DNA from: a bacterium ADurb.Bin157 | GTDB lineage: Bacteria > Muiribacteriota > Ozemobacteria > Ozemobacterales > Ozemobacteraceae | Reading direction: 5' to 3' | DNA: 53,140 nucleotides | Assembly (NCBI GenBank): GCA_002070375.1 | Contig: MWDD01000016.1 | Span: 1-53,140, forward strand | Shown here: in pieces, positions 1-9,154 of the stretch | How the letters are laid out: each line of letters starts with the position of its first letter | Position numbering within the stretch: position 1 is the first letter of the stretch | Notes under the pieces: model-generated | Seen by the model: the letters and a program-made list of their open reading frames with translations, nothing else | Database searches by the model: none | Told to the model about the DNA's origin: nothing | Translations under genes and position numbers: made by a program

Positions 1-1001
1 CCTGCCCTGACTGCGCCCGGGTGAGACTCGACCGCTTCGACCTTAGCACCGGCGGCACCTAATGCTAAAGTGAAGTTGCCGGCACCGGCAAAGCCCTCAA
101 CTATCCGTTTACCCTCTTCGGGAGAGCAGAACTCCACAACCTTCCTAACCAACAGCGGGTTTTGGCAAATGTTGCCCTGAACAAAAAATGAAGCTTCCGA
201 TTCGTAGGGGCCGCCATCAACGTCCGGTGCAATGAGCCCCGTTACAGTCGGTATTTCTAACACTTCTTTGATTTTGCCGTCAGCACTCGCCACAGTCAAA
301 CCCTTTAAATTGGCTGAACGCATTATTTTAACCAAATCTTTGTAGAACGGACCCGTCGACTTGCCCTTCATCAGAACTGCATGTCCCACGACCCTGTCAG
401 CCTGCAAAGAAGAAGACGACATAAGATTCAGGCTTTCCAAAAAAATGGGAACCTGATCCAAGATTTTGCGAGCCGCTACAAGCCTTCGACTTAAAGTCGG
501 CATAAGAAGAGCGCAGCTCGTGACCGGAACAACACCGCCCGGAACCTTCCCCGCAAAAGCTTCTGACGCCAAAAAGCCCGAAGCGCGTTCTTCGTAACTT
601 CTGCTTTGATGGAGTCTCACGCGAGGCATGTAATGAATGATCTCTCTTGACCCCATAAAAGGGTGGACCTTGGCCTTATGGCCGTCGGTAATACCCGACA
701 AGGCGCGATCAATCATTTTCTGCTTTTCCTTTTTGCGTGCTTTCTCAGAAAGCTCCAACAGGTCACAGCCCCCGCAGGGACCATGATAAAAGCAGTCAGG
801 CTTAACACGATTCGGAGAAGCTTCCAACAACTCGGCCTCAACAATGTGACCCTTTTCGTTTAAACCGACTTCAATTTTATCGCCGGGCAAAAAGCCGTTC
901 AACCAAAGCTCGCACCCGTCTGCGTTAATAAAGGCCCGGCCGTTGAGGGCCAGACCTTCCACTATACTGACTATTTTTTTTACAGTTTTTGTGTCTTTCA
1001 C
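1..1001 (-). CDS. TrmA/RumA-family RNA m5U methyltransferase (3' part beyond window)
   Basis: The gene runs off the left edge; about 333 N-terminal codons are visible. It starts at GTG 1001, overlapping the stop of pfp by 4 bp (GTGA), so translation is probably coupled. An N-terminal TRAM-like domain is followed by a Cys cluster C70-x5-C76-x2-C79 (CGGC) and a fourth Cys at C163. This is the spacing of the [4Fe-4S] site of E. coli RumA (RlmD). Near residue 300 the SAM-binding motif GAGNF is readable. The family transfers a methyl group from SAM to C5 of a specific uridine in 23S rRNA or tRNA; which RNA cannot be told from this part. The catalytic Cys lies outside the window. Family assignment is firm, substrate is not. 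Confidence 0.9.
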   Translation of the reverse strand, partial: MKDTKTVKKIVSIVEGLALNGRAFINADGCELWLNGFLPGDKIEVGLNEKGHIVEAELLEASPNRVKPDCFYHGPCGGCDLLELSEKARKKEKQKMIDRALSGITDGHKAKVHPFMGSREIIHYMPRVRLHQSRSYEERASGFLASEAFAGKVPGGVVPVTSCALLMPTLSRRLVAARKILDQVPIFLESLNLMSSSSLQADRVVGHAVLMKGKSTGPFYKDLVKIMRSANLKGLTVASADGKIKEVLEIPTVTGLIAPDVDGGPYESEASFFVQGNICQNPLLVRKVVEFCSPEEGKRIVEGFAGAGNFTLALGAAGAKVEAVESHPGAVRA

Positions 1002-2206
1002 TTTTTAGGAACTTTCGGGCATTGTAATCTTTCATACTCGCACATAGTGCCGAGCAGAGGACGTGCGTAATTTTTAAAATCTTCGGTTACATCATTGCCC
1101 GCTTCGTTGATAAACGTGCGAGGCATTGATTTTGTCTCTCTCGCTACGCTGGCAAGCGGAGTCAAGAAGTAATCAACCGAATAATCGCCGGTTCTTCTGA
1201 TAGCGACAGAACCGTCAACATTGTTCCAAAGAGCAAACTGCGCGGCCTTTTCCCCGACTTCACGGGCTTCCGCCTGGTCAACTTCAGATACTACGCCCAA
1301 AAAGCTGCGCTGCAAATAACCAAAGGTGTCAGAACGAACACGCTTGATTTTGAGCTTATCTTTTATTACCTTGCCGAGAGCGTCGCCGAGAGCGCCTGTA
1401 CCGGAAAGCTGAACGTTGCCATGAGCGTCTTTTTCAGAATCGCCTATAAGCGAAGTGATAATCGGCTGACCCTTAGAATCTACAATACCTTCTGAAACAG
1501 CTATAATACAGCGTCCGAAACGATTGTAGACTTCGTCCACATCTTTTAAGAAGCTCTCTGAATCAAAAGCTCTCTCAGGAACATAAATCAGGTGCGGGCC
1601 GTCGTCTTCGTATTTTTTCGCAAAAGTCGAAGCGGCGGTCAAAAAGCCCGCATTGCGGCCCATTACAACGCCGATATAAACGCCGGGCAAGGCTCTGTTG
1701 TCTAAGTTAATACCCGCAAAAGCAGAAGCAACAAACTTCGCGGCTGAACCGTAGCCGGGGCAATGGTCGGTAACGCGCAAGTCATTGTCGATGGTTTTCG
1801 GAATGTGAATGCAGCGCAGTTCGTAACCCGCAGAAGCAGCGTTTTCGTTAACGATTCTTACCGCGTCGGCGCTGTCGTTCCCGCCATTATAAAAGAAATA
1901 TCTGACATTATGCTTCATGCATACTTTAAATATTTTTTCGCAATAGTCCGCGTCGGGCTTGTCGCGTGTCGAAAGCAACGCAGAACTTGGTGTGCAAGCA
2001 ACTTTCTCGAGATTGTGAGTGGTTGCTTGGGTTAAATCAATAAAATCTTCTTCGATAATGCCTCTTACACCGTGAAGGGCACCGTAAACACGGTCAACTT
2101 CAGGAAACTTTCTTGATTCAAGAACAGCACCGACAAGACTCTGATTTATTACAGCGGTCGGCCCGCCCCCCTGCGCGATCAATACGTTACCAACTAGTTT
2201 AGCCAT
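998..2206 (-). CDS. pfp: Pyrophosphate-type 6-phosphofructokinase
   Basis: This 402-residue protein phosphorylates fructose 6-phosphate at the committed step of glycolysis; with PPi as donor the step is reversible. Visible motifs are the phosphate-binding loop GGGPTAVIN (13-21), GGND (108-111), KTIDND (137-142, D140 the expected catalytic base) and MGRNAG (182-187). The Lys before TIDND and an Asp in GGND, where ATP enzymes have GGDGS, are hallmarks of PPi-dependent members. The donor is therefore inferred from sequence, not proven. A strong Shine-Dalgarno AAGGAG sits 8 nt before ATG 2206, and a promoter is visible at 2239-2268. It leads a two-gene operon with the RNA methyltransferase, whose GTG overlaps its stop. 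Confidence 0.92.
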   Translation of the reverse strand: MAKLVGNVLIAQGGGPTAVINQSLVGAVLESRKFPEVDRVYGALHGVRGIIEEDFIDLTQATTHNLEKVACTPSSALLSTRDKPDADYCEKIFKVCMKHNVRYFFYNGGNDSADAVRIVNENAASAGYELRCIHIPKTIDNDLRVTDHCPGYGSAAKFVASAFAGINLDNRALPGVYIGVVMGRNAGFLTAASTFAKKYEDDGPHLIYVPERAFDSESFLKDVDEVYNRFGRCIIAVSEGIVDSKGQPIITSLIGDSEKDAHGNVQLSGTGALGDALGKVIKDKLKIKRVRSDTFGYLQRSFLGVVSEVDQAEAREVGEKAAQFALWNNVDGSVAIRRTGDYSVDYFLTPLASVARETKSMPRTFINEAGNDVTEDFKNYARPLLGTMCEYERLQCPKVPKK

Positions 2207-2238
2207 GAAATTTCTCCTTGTAAAAAGTCAATGTTCAT

Positions 2239-2268
2239 ATTATCTGTCATCTGAGCCACTCGGGTCAA
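2239..2268 (-). promoter_or_regulatory. Sigma-70-type promoter of pfp
   Basis: Reading the minus strand: TTGACC (2268-2263), an 18-bp spacer, then GATAAT (2244-2239). The transcript would start near 2232 and have a leader of about 25 nt carrying AAGGAG. It is divergent to the helicase promoter in the same 114-bp gap. Confidence 0.6.
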
Positions 2269-2285
2269 GCTATTTTTTGAACCTA

Positions 2286-2314
2286 TTGACTTTGCGACGC
2301 TGAAAACATAAAAT
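2286..2314 (+). promoter_or_regulatory. Leaderless-type promoter of the JAMM-helicase gene
   Basis: TTGACT (2286-2291), 17-bp spacer, TAAAAT (2309-2314), 6 bp, ATG 2321. Transcription would start at or within a base of the start codon. No Shine-Dalgarno precedes the ATG. Confidence 0.65.
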
Positions 2315-2320
2315 GCCCAA

Positions 2321-4906
2321 ATGAAAGCAAAAGCCAAAAAAAAATCCGAAATATTGACAAACACAAGATTGTCGCCGGACGATATTTTATACATCAAAAA
2401 CGCAATCGAAGACGCCGGAGGTTCGGAAGTTCTGTCTGCCGTCACCGTCGGCGATGACAATGTGTGGGGTTTTTCGCGCATTTTAGCAAGGGGAAATGAG
2501 AATTCGGCGCCTGCAGTTATTCAAAGTCTGCGCCCCGGCGATGTCCTTCTGCACAATCACCCAAGCGGAACCCTCTACCCTTCCGAAGCCGATATGCACG
2601 TCGCAAGCATCTGCGGGAAATCCGGAATCGGATTTGCCATACACAATAACGCCTGCTCTGCCATGTACGTCGTAGTCGAGCCCTACATTGCACCTGAACC
2701 ACAAAACATCGACACCGACGAAATGCTTTCATTCATCTCAAAAGACGGCGCAATCGCCGCAAAACTCCCTAACTTCGAAGAACGCAAAGGCCAAAAAGAC
2801 ATGATGGCTAAAATTACAGAAGCCCTCAACTCTTCCTGCCACGCAATACTCGAAGGAGAAACAGGAATCGGGAAAAGCATGGCTTACCTGATCCCCTCTA
2901 TACATTACGCAATTAAAAATAATTGCAGAGTGGCAATCTCCACAAACACCATAAACCTCCAACACCAGCTTATCAATAAAGACCTCCCTTTCTTAGCAAA
3001 AGTTCTGCCTTTCGATTTTCAATACAGACTCCTAAAGGGCCGCCAAAACTACATTTGCATTCGTAAAACAAAAGAAGCAATCGCCTCCGACGGAACCGAA
3101 TTTTTACTTGAAGCCAACGAATTCGACGCTTTCAATCGACTTGTAAACTGGGCCGACACAACCAACGACGGCTCTTTAAGCGATTTAAACTGGGTGCCCC
3201 CCGATTCTTTATGGGAAAAACTCTGTTGCGACAAAGACAGCTGCCCCGGAATTCGGTGCACACAATATGACGAATGTTTCTTTTATACAGCAAGACGCGC
3301 GGCGGCTGATGCCCAATTACTGATTGTTAATCATCATTTGCTTTTCTCTGACTTAGCTTTGCGCGCAAACACCAAAGAATACAGCCAGACCGCCGTTATT
3401 CCCGCCTGCAAATGCTTCATCTTAGACGAAGCGCATAACTTAGAAGAAACCGCCACAAAACACTTTGGATTCAGAACCGCCTCACTGGGTATTCAACGCC
3501 TCTTAAACAAAATTTACGTTAAAAAAGGACGCCGCGAACTTGGCGCAGTGTCTGTAATATACGGCCTGCTGGCCTTTGGACACGGCAATTACCAAGCCGA
3601 AGACCGCGCCAAAATTCTGCAGGACATCAACGAAGTAATAATCCCTGCCAGAGTCGAAATAGGCGAAATAAGCAAAGATTTGTTCGATACAATCGCAAGA
3701 TCCTTAGTCACTGACGACCCCCCAAAACAAGGAGAATACCGCCTCAGAATCGGACAAAAAGAAGCCAACTCTCAAAACTACGAAATAATAAAAACAAAAG
3801 CTTTCAGGCTGCGCGATGAGTCCAAAAGACTAGGAAGCCGCCTCAAAACTCTTTGCAAAAAAGTGGGTAACGGCGCTCCCGAAGAAGACTCCGAAAAAAT
3901 CAGATTCGATATCCCTCTGACAGAGCTAACCATGTATTCTGCGCGCTTAGAAGAAATTTGTATCGCCATAAATACATTGTTTGGTGCGGTTCACGACGGG
4001 AACGACCCTTTCGTTCACTTTTTCACCACAACCGTTCGCAGATCCGGAATTTTCACAAGCTTTCAATCCATGCCGATCGAAGTTTCAAAGCCCATGGTTG
4101 AATATTGTTTTAGCAAAATTCCCTGCGCGGTGCTTGTTTCGGGCACCCTTTCCACAGCGCACAATTTTAACTTTATTAAAAACCGGCTGGGACTCGACAG
4201 CGACGAATTAGAAACCAAACCCCTCGAAGGTCGATTCGCCTCGCCCTTTTCATACGAAAACCAAACCCGACTCTTTGTGCCAACCGACCTGCCCGACCCC
4301 TCTGACCCGCTTTTCGCCGAATATATCACCACTCCCCTGATCGAAATGATCTTAGCCTCTAAAGGCGGTGCACTGGTTTTGTGCACTTCCTATGTGCACC
4401 TGAATCAACTTTACAAAAACACTTCACAAACCTTGTTCGAATACGGATTCGACTGCTACAAACAAGGCGACTTAGAACGCCACCACCTTCTAGACCTATT
4501 TAAAGAAGACGGCAACGCTGTTTTATTCGCCACCGACAGTTTTTGGGAAGGGGTAGACGTACCCGGGTCAGCACTTCGCAACCTCATAATTGTAAAGCTG
4601 CCCTTCGCTTCACCAAGCGACCCCGTCTTAGAAGCCCGCAACGAACGTTTAAAAGCATCGGGCAAAAACGCGTTCAACGAATACCAAATGCCCATCGCCG
4701 CTTTAAAACTAAAACAGGGCTTCGGAAGATTAATCAGAACAAAAACCGACCGCGGCACCGTCTGGATACTCGACAGGCGCCTTATCACCAAAAGCTACGG
4801 CAAGTTTTTTATTGAATCACTCCCGCCCGCACCGGTAATGCGCGGCAAAATGCACGCATTACTCGAAATGGCACGCAAATTTCATTCTGATTTTGGCGTT
4901 ATTTGA
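2321..4906 (+). CDS. DinG/XPD-type Fe-S helicase with N-terminal JAMM (RadC-like) domain
   Basis: This 861-residue protein has two parts. Residues 15-125 look like a JAB/MPN domain with a full JAMM motif: H78-x-H80, S88 and D91 (HNHPSGTLYPSEAD), plus an upstream acidic candidate E36. From about 155 on it is a superfamily 2 helicase of the DinG/XPD group. It has Walker A GETGIGKS (179-186), an Fe-S Cys set (C246, C302/C303, C308, C313, C319), a DEAH box (369-372), FWEGVDVPG and the C-terminal QGFGRLIRT. Such helicases unwind DNA 5'-3' in repair. Firmicute DinG carries an exonuclease at this N-terminal position, so a metal-dependent JAMM there is unusual. ATG 2321 was chosen because a leaderless-type promoter ends 6 bp before it. 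The 3' end overlaps the convergent ankyrin gene by 25 bp. Confidence 0.9.
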   Translation: MKAKAKKKSEILTNTRLSPDDILYIKNAIEDAGGSEVLSAVTVGDDNVWGFSRILARGNENSAPAVIQSLRPGDVLLHNHPSGTLYPSEADMHVASICGKSGIGFAIHNNACSAMYVVVEPYIAPEPQNIDTDEMLSFISKDGAIAAKLPNFEERKGQKDMMAKITEALNSSCHAILEGETGIGKSMAYLIPSIHYAIKNNCRVAISTNTINLQHQLINKDLPFLAKVLPFDFQYRLLKGRQNYICIRKTKEAIASDGTEFLLEANEFDAFNRLVNWADTTNDGSLSDLNWVPPDSLWEKLCCDKDSCPGIRCTQYDECFFYTARRAAADAQLLIVNHHLLFSDLALRANTKEYSQTAVIPACKCFILDEAHNLEETATKHFGFRTASLGIQRLLNKIYVKKGRRELGAVSVIYGLLAFGHGNYQAEDRAKILQDINEVIIPARVEIGEISKDLFDTIARSLVTDDPPKQGEYRLRIGQKEANSQNYEIIKTKAFRLRDESKRLGSRLKTLCKKVGNGAPEEDSEKIRFDIPLTELTMYSARLEEICIAINTLFGAVHDGNDPFVHFFTTTVRRSGIFTSFQSMPIEVSKPMVEYCFSKIPCAVLVSGTLSTAHNFNFIKNRLGLDSDELETKPLEGRFASPFSYENQTRLFVPTDLPDPSDPLFAEYITTPLIEMILASKGGALVLCTSYVHLNQLYKNTSQTLFEYGFDCYKQGDLERHHLLDLFKEDGNAVLFATDSFWEGVDVPGSALRNLIIVKLPFASPSDPVLEARNERLKASGKNAFNEYQMPIAALKLKQGFGRLIRTKTDRGTVWILDRRLITKSYGKFFIESLPPAPVMRGKMHALLEMARKFHSDFGVI

Positions 4907-6183
4907 TCGATTACTTTCAAAAACTGCGTATACATAGTAATCAACTCTTCATTTTCCGACTTTTGAGCAATATCGAGAAGAGTTTCACCCGCCGTACTCT
5001 TAAGCGCCGCGTCCGCCCCGGCGCTAATCAATACTTTAACGGTTTTCACATCGCCCATAGCTGTAGCGTGCATAAGAGACGTATAGCCCCTGTCGTCGCG
5101 CCGATTCAAGATTACTCCGTATTCCAACAACAAAGAAACAACATCAAAACGCTCGTCGATAACCGCTTTAATAAGCGAAGACTCCCCATTGTTGTCTTTC
5201 GCCTCCGGGTCAGCGCCTATATCGAGCAAAACCTTAACAATTTCGGTGTTTCCGATTTCAACCGCCGTTAAAAGCGGCGAATACCCCTTGTTGTTTTCAC
5301 ATCTGTGCACATCTGAGTCAGCTTCAACAAGCATCTGCACAGCGCTGAGGTTGCTCTGCTCTATTGCCTTAAACAGCAAAGTTTCGCCATCGTCAGTGTT
5401 TTCATTAACCAAAAGCGGGTGCTTTTTTATTAAATCATTCAGCTCGCTGAGCGAATTGTCTTCAAGAAGTTTTAACGCGTTTTCGAATTCACCCGAAACG
5501 CTGATCACTCTCGGCAACCTATTTATGCGTTCAACTAATTCCGATATTCTTGACTTATCTATTTCATCCGGCGGGTTTTCCAGCATTTCCGCAACGTGCG
5601 GCGCCGAATTAAGCAAAATCGCCGCAATGGTAAGGCTTGCTGACTGCCGATAATTCGCAGCAAGGCATTCCAATCCCTGCAAATACAAAACAGGAACCTC
5701 ATTGCTGCGCCCAAAACCGGTCAAAAACCTCGCAAACCCAAAATTAAGCCGGTTCATCTCTAGTCGCTCAAAATAGATACACGCATTCTGAGCCTTTTGA
5801 ATCCTCAAAATCAGATCTTGCGTGTGAAATGACATGGCCCAGGCCAACCGCGAAAGCTTCATAGTAAGAACCGCATCTTTTCGTGCACAAGCCAACTCTG
5901 CAGAAACAGACGTCATAAAACTGCTTTGCGTATGATCAAGAATGTATGGCTGAGGCTCTTTTTCCAAAAACAAATCAAGAGCCTCGTCGTCTTTGTCCAG
6001 CTTAACCAAGCACAAAAAATGATAATACCGTTGCCAGCCAAGCATTACAGGGTTAACGGGTGCACTGGCGTAAAGGCGGGCCTTCATCTCCCGGCACAGA
6101 TCAAGAGCGTTGGCAAACTCCTTTGCCGTCAGCCTCGCGGCGATTTGTTTTAAATATGTTTCAAAAATACTGTTGGGTTCCAT
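4882..6183 (-). CDS. Ankyrin-repeat protein
   Basis: A 433-residue protein with no signal peptide or membrane segment, probably cytoplasmic. Residues 1-245 form a helical region that I do not recognise by family. From about 260 to 425 there are roughly five ankyrin repeats with the usual features, for example GETLLFKAIEQ, GYSPLLTAVEIGN, LLDIGADPEAKDNNGES, GYTSLMHATAMGD and LISAGADA. Ankyrin repeats bind proteins; the partner is unknown. ATG 6183 is preceded by AGGAAG at 7 nt, and the gene lies 12 bp after the epimerase stop, so the two are probably co-transcribed. Its last 25 bp overlap the end of the convergent helicase gene. Confidence 0.85.
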   Translation of the reverse strand: MEPNSIFETYLKQIAARLTAKEFANALDLCREMKARLYASAPVNPVMLGWQRYYHFLCLVKLDKDDEALDLFLEKEPQPYILDHTQSSFMTSVSAELACARKDAVLTMKLSRLAWAMSFHTQDLILRIQKAQNACIYFERLEMNRLNFGFARFLTGFGRSNEVPVLYLQGLECLAANYRQSASLTIAAILLNSAPHVAEMLENPPDEIDKSRISELVERINRLPRVISVSGEFENALKLLEDNSLSELNDLIKKHPLLVNENTDDGETLLFKAIEQSNLSAVQMLVEADSDVHRCENNKGYSPLLTAVEIGNTEIVKVLLDIGADPEAKDNNGESSLIKAVIDERFDVVSLLLEYGVILNRRDDRGYTSLMHATAMGDVKTVKVLISAGADAALKSTAGETLLDIAQKSENEELITMYTQFLKVIDQITPKSE

Positions 6184-6195
6184 CGAATCTTCCTG

Positions 6196-7203
6196 TTAAT
6201 TGTCGTAATACTTCTTAAACCAGTCTACAAACCTTTCAAGACCAATTTCAAGCGGCGTGTCCGGCCTAAAGTCAGCGCATTTTGCCAGCCTGTCTATGTC
6301 GGCGTAGGTAGCAAGCACGTCTCCGGGCTGCATAGGCATCATCTCTTTAACCGCCTCTTTTCCGGTCTTTTCTTCGAGAATCTCGATGAATCGCATAAGT
6401 TCAACCGGTTTGTTGTTGCCGATGTTATAAATCACATATGGAGCATGGGAAAAAGCGGGGTCGGGATTTTTTTTGTCATAATCGGAGCCTGGTTCGGGTA
6501 TCGTTTCTGTTATTCGCAAAACCCCTTCGACAATGTCGTCGATATATGTAAAGTCTCGCTTTAACAAACCGTTATTAAAGACTTTAATGGGCTGACCTTC
6601 TAAGATTGCTTTCGTAAACAAAAACGGAGCCATATCAGGTCTGCCCCACGGGCCATAAACGGTAAAGAATCTAAGACCCGTTACGGGGATATTGTATAAA
6701 TGTGAATAGGCGTGCGCCATTAGCTCATTTGCCTTTTTCGTCGCAGCATAAAGTGATACCGGGTGATCTGTGTTGTGATGTTCAGAAAATGGCATTTGTT
6801 CGTTTGAGCCGTAAACAGAGCTCGAAGAAGCAAATACCAGATGCGCGATTCGGTGATTTCGGCACGCTTCCAAAACATTTAAAAACCCTACGACGTTGCT
6901 GTCTACATAAGCCTTTGGATTTTGAAGACTGTATCTGACACCGGGTTGCGCCGCTAAATTGATAACTCTGTCAAACTTATGCTCTCTAAAAGTTTCGTTA
7001 AGTTTTTCGTTATCACACAAATCGGCATGAACAAAAGTAAAATTTTTAAACTCATTAAGCACTTGAAGCCGGTCGAATTTCAGCCTAGGATCATAGTAGT
7101 CATTTATGCTGTCGTATCCAACAACCTCTATGTCTTGTTCTGCCAATCTTTTACTTACAGAAAAGCCGATAAAACCGGCTGCCCCCGTCACTAATATTTT
7201 CAT
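6196..7203 (-). CDS. UDP-glucuronate 4-epimerase-like NAD-dependent epimerase
   Basis: A 335-residue extended short-chain dehydrogenase. It has the N-terminal NAD motif G7-x2-G10-x2-G13, a Ser-rich SSSSVYGS stretch (127-133) and the catalytic Y152-x3-K156. The segment VVGYDSINDYYDPRLK and full-length similarity by eye match the CapI/LpsL type, which converts UDP-glucuronate to UDP-galacturonate for surface polysaccharide. UDP-glucose 4-epimerase is the main alternative. GAGG lies 5 nt before ATG 7203. It heads a two-gene unit with the ankyrin protein. Confidence 0.85.
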   Translation of the reverse strand: MKILVTGAAGFIGFSVSKRLAEQDIEVVGYDSINDYYDPRLKFDRLQVLNEFKNFTFVHADLCDNEKLNETFREHKFDRVINLAAQPGVRYSLQNPKAYVDSNVVGFLNVLEACRNHRIAHLVFASSSSVYGSNEQMPFSEHHNTDHPVSLYAATKKANELMAHAYSHLYNIPVTGLRFFTVYGPWGRPDMAPFLFTKAILEGQPIKVFNNGLLKRDFTYIDDIVEGVLRITETIPEPGSDYDKKNPDPAFSHAPYVIYNIGNNKPVELMRFIEILEEKTGKEAVKEMMPMQPGDVLATYADIDRLAKCADFRPDTPLEIGLERFVDWFKKYYDN

Positions 7204-7317
7204 GCGAACCTCAGCTATTTGTTTTATGCAACGATGATAACCTTATTTTAAGCATTTTACCACAAAAACAGATACTAATTTCATTTTTTCTTATTTTTGC
7301 TAAGAATCTCAAAACGC

Positions 7318-7347
7318 TTGATTTTAGATAAAATTAAAGCTTATAAT
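7318..7347 (+). promoter_or_regulatory. Sigma-70-type promoter of the lipoprotein gene
   Basis: TTGATT (7318-7323), 18-bp spacer, consensus TATAAT (7342-7347). The predicted leader of about 15 nt carries AGGAG (7359-7363), 6 nt before ATG 7370, so this gene is led by a Shine-Dalgarno. Confidence 0.65.
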
Positions 7348-7369
7348 TCACCACAGTCAGGAGACTAAT

Positions 7370-8059
7370 ATGAACATACATAAAATGATACTATTAACCT
7401 TAATATCCTTTGGCGTTTTTATCTGTTTGGGCTGTAGCAGCAAAAACAGTAATAACGATGAATTGAATATTATGTTTTGCCCTGGGTTTTCCTACATAAG
7501 CGGCTCAGGAGCCGAAAAAATTATCGTTGCTTCAATTAATCGCGACAATGCTTCCGGATATCTAAGCTTTCCCAACGGCGAAAAAATAAATGGCGGAACA
7601 TTGCGCCCAAGCGCTTCATCAAACTACAGAATAGCAGAAACAAGATGTTTTATTGACGAAAACGCCTCACACGGTCTTTACAAGCTTTCCTACACAATAG
7701 CCGCAGAAACCCCCGCACCGATTGAAAAAAATATCAGCTGGCCGAATAATGCCCCAAACTTTTCTTCCGGCCCTCGTTATGACATAATATCAGACACGGC
7801 ATTTACAACCATATCTGTAACATCAGGAAAACTTATAAATGTTCCGGAAGGCGCGACCGTGAAATACAGAATAAAGATATACGAATATAAAAAAGGCGGC
7901 CGGCTAATTGAAACAAGCTCTGAACACAGCTCTCCCGCCTCAATAAGCACCGCTTTCAAAGGCAGGAGCAACTATTTTCCCGTATTAGAAGCCATAATTG
8001 TAAAAGACAACAGTCCGATTATGGTTGTCCACTACGTAATGGACAAGCTTAGCAGCTAA
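7370..8059 (+). CDS. Predicted lipoprotein, function unknown
   Basis: A 229-residue protein. It starts with a type II signal peptide: basic start, hydrophobic stretch, lipobox LGC with the Cys at about residue 22, then a Ser/Asn-rich linker. The mature part is rich in beta-type patterns and Ser/Thr, with no enzyme motif I recognise. It should be anchored to a membrane on the outside of the cytoplasm. AGGAG sits 6 nt before the ATG. It stands alone, and its last 11 bp overlap the end of the convergent M24 peptidase gene. Confidence 0.8.
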   Translation: MNIHKMILLTLISFGVFICLGCSSKNSNNDELNIMFCPGFSYISGSGAEKIIVASINRDNASGYLSFPNGEKINGGTLRPSASSNYRIAETRCFIDENASHGLYKLSYTIAAETPAPIEKNISWPNNAPNFSSGPRYDIISDTAFTTISVTSGKLINVPEGATVKYRIKIYEYKKGGRLIETSSEHSSPASISTAFKGRSNYFPVLEAIIVKDNSPIMVVHYVMDKLSS

Positions 8060-9122
8060 TCTCAAGCAACTCGTTAGGTGTATTTGTATACCTGACAAGC
8101 TTGCTCTTTTTTATCATATAAACGTCTTCGATTCTTATTCCGCCCCAACCCGGCAAATATATTCCGGGCTCAAAAGTAAATATGTGGTTTTCTTTTATAA
8201 TATCGCTGCATGAAGCAGACAATGACGGCGATTCATGTATATCCAAACCTAATGAATGCCCAAGCCCATGCCCAAAATTTTCACCGTAACCGGCTTTTGC
8301 GATAACTTCTCTCGCAACAGCGTCTACATCTGAACATTTAACACCTATTTTTGCAAATGCGATCGCTTTGCTCTGAGCCTCAAATACGATTTCATAAATT
8401 TTCTTGAATTGCTTGCTTGCTTTACCCAAAAAAACCGTTCTGGTCATATCTGAATGATAACCCTTGTAGGTGGCTCCAAAATCGATTTTAACCATTTCAC
8501 CTTTTTTCAAAACTCTGTCAGTCGGTTGATGATGAGGACAAGCAGAATTTGGCCCCGAAGCGATTATAGTATCAAAACTCGGCATTGAAGAGCCTTGCGA
8601 CTTCATTAAAAATTCAAGTTTTGCGGCCACTTCCACTTCTGTCAACCCGGGCTTAATAACTTTCATCAATTCGGCAAAAGCATTGTCTGCAATACTAAAA
8701 GCCTTCTTCAAAAAAGTTTCTTCTTCTTTTTCCTTTATTTGTCTTAATGATTCTACGAGTCCTTCGGTCGGAACCAACTCCCCTGAATAATTTTTAGATA
8801 AATCAAGAAATTTTCCCAGAGGTAATGACTTTTCGATTGCAAGCGCTTTTATGCCAAGTTTTTTGATTCTGCCATAAATCGTTTTCTGAGCATTTCTTTG
8901 AATAACAACTATTTCAGCCGCCTCGCCCACTTCCTTTTTGCTTTGTTCCTCATACCTGAAATCCGTAAAAAAAAGTGCCTTTCGCTTTGTTATCAATAAT
9001 GTTCCGTTTGAACCGGAATAACCGCATAAATAACGAATATTCGCAAGGTTCGTAACCAACATTGCATTGTAATTTGAAGTAAACTGATCTCGCAACATTT
9101 TAATACGACTTTTGTAATCCAT
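8049..9122 (-). CDS. M24 metallopeptidase, Xaa-Pro aminopeptidase/dipeptidase type
   Basis: A 357-residue cytoplasmic peptidase that removes N-terminal residues before proline or cleaves Xaa-Pro dipeptides. An N-terminal creatinase-like domain (1-130) precedes the pita-bread catalytic domain. All five dinuclear-metal ligands are present: D214, D225, H289 (in GHGLGH), E318 (in FEPG) and E332 (in RIEDV). Length and motifs fit the PepQ/YpdF group of short proline peptidases. AAAGG lies 8 nt before ATG 9122. It is the last gene of the trpS-scpAB operon, 32 bp after the M16 peptidase. Confidence 0.92.
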   Translation of the reverse strand: MDYKSRIKMLRDQFTSNYNAMLVTNLANIRYLCGYSGSNGTLLITKRKALFFTDFRYEEQSKKEVGEAAEIVVIQRNAQKTIYGRIKKLGIKALAIEKSLPLGKFLDLSKNYSGELVPTEGLVESLRQIKEKEEETFLKKAFSIADNAFAELMKVIKPGLTEVEVAAKLEFLMKSQGSSMPSFDTIIASGPNSACPHHQPTDRVLKKGEMVKIDFGATYKGYHSDMTRTVFLGKASKQFKKIYEIVFEAQSKAIAFAKIGVKCSDVDAVAREVIAKAGYGENFGHGLGHSLGLDIHESPSLSASCSDIIKENHIFTFEPGIYLPGWGGIRIEDVYMIKKSKLVRYTNTPNELLEISC

Positions 9123-9154
9123 TTTTACTGCCTTTCTATAAGACTTATATCTTA

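Noticed and set aside
4834..4875. Inverted repeat GTAATGCG/CGCATTAC near the end of the helicase gene
   Set aside because: No T-run follows on either strand, so it is not a convincing terminator.
8006..8029. Six-bp hairpin GACAAC/GTTGTC as a minus-strand terminator of the M24 peptidase gene inside the lipoprotein gene
   Set aside because: The stem is short, the loop long and only TTTT follows; too weak to annotate.
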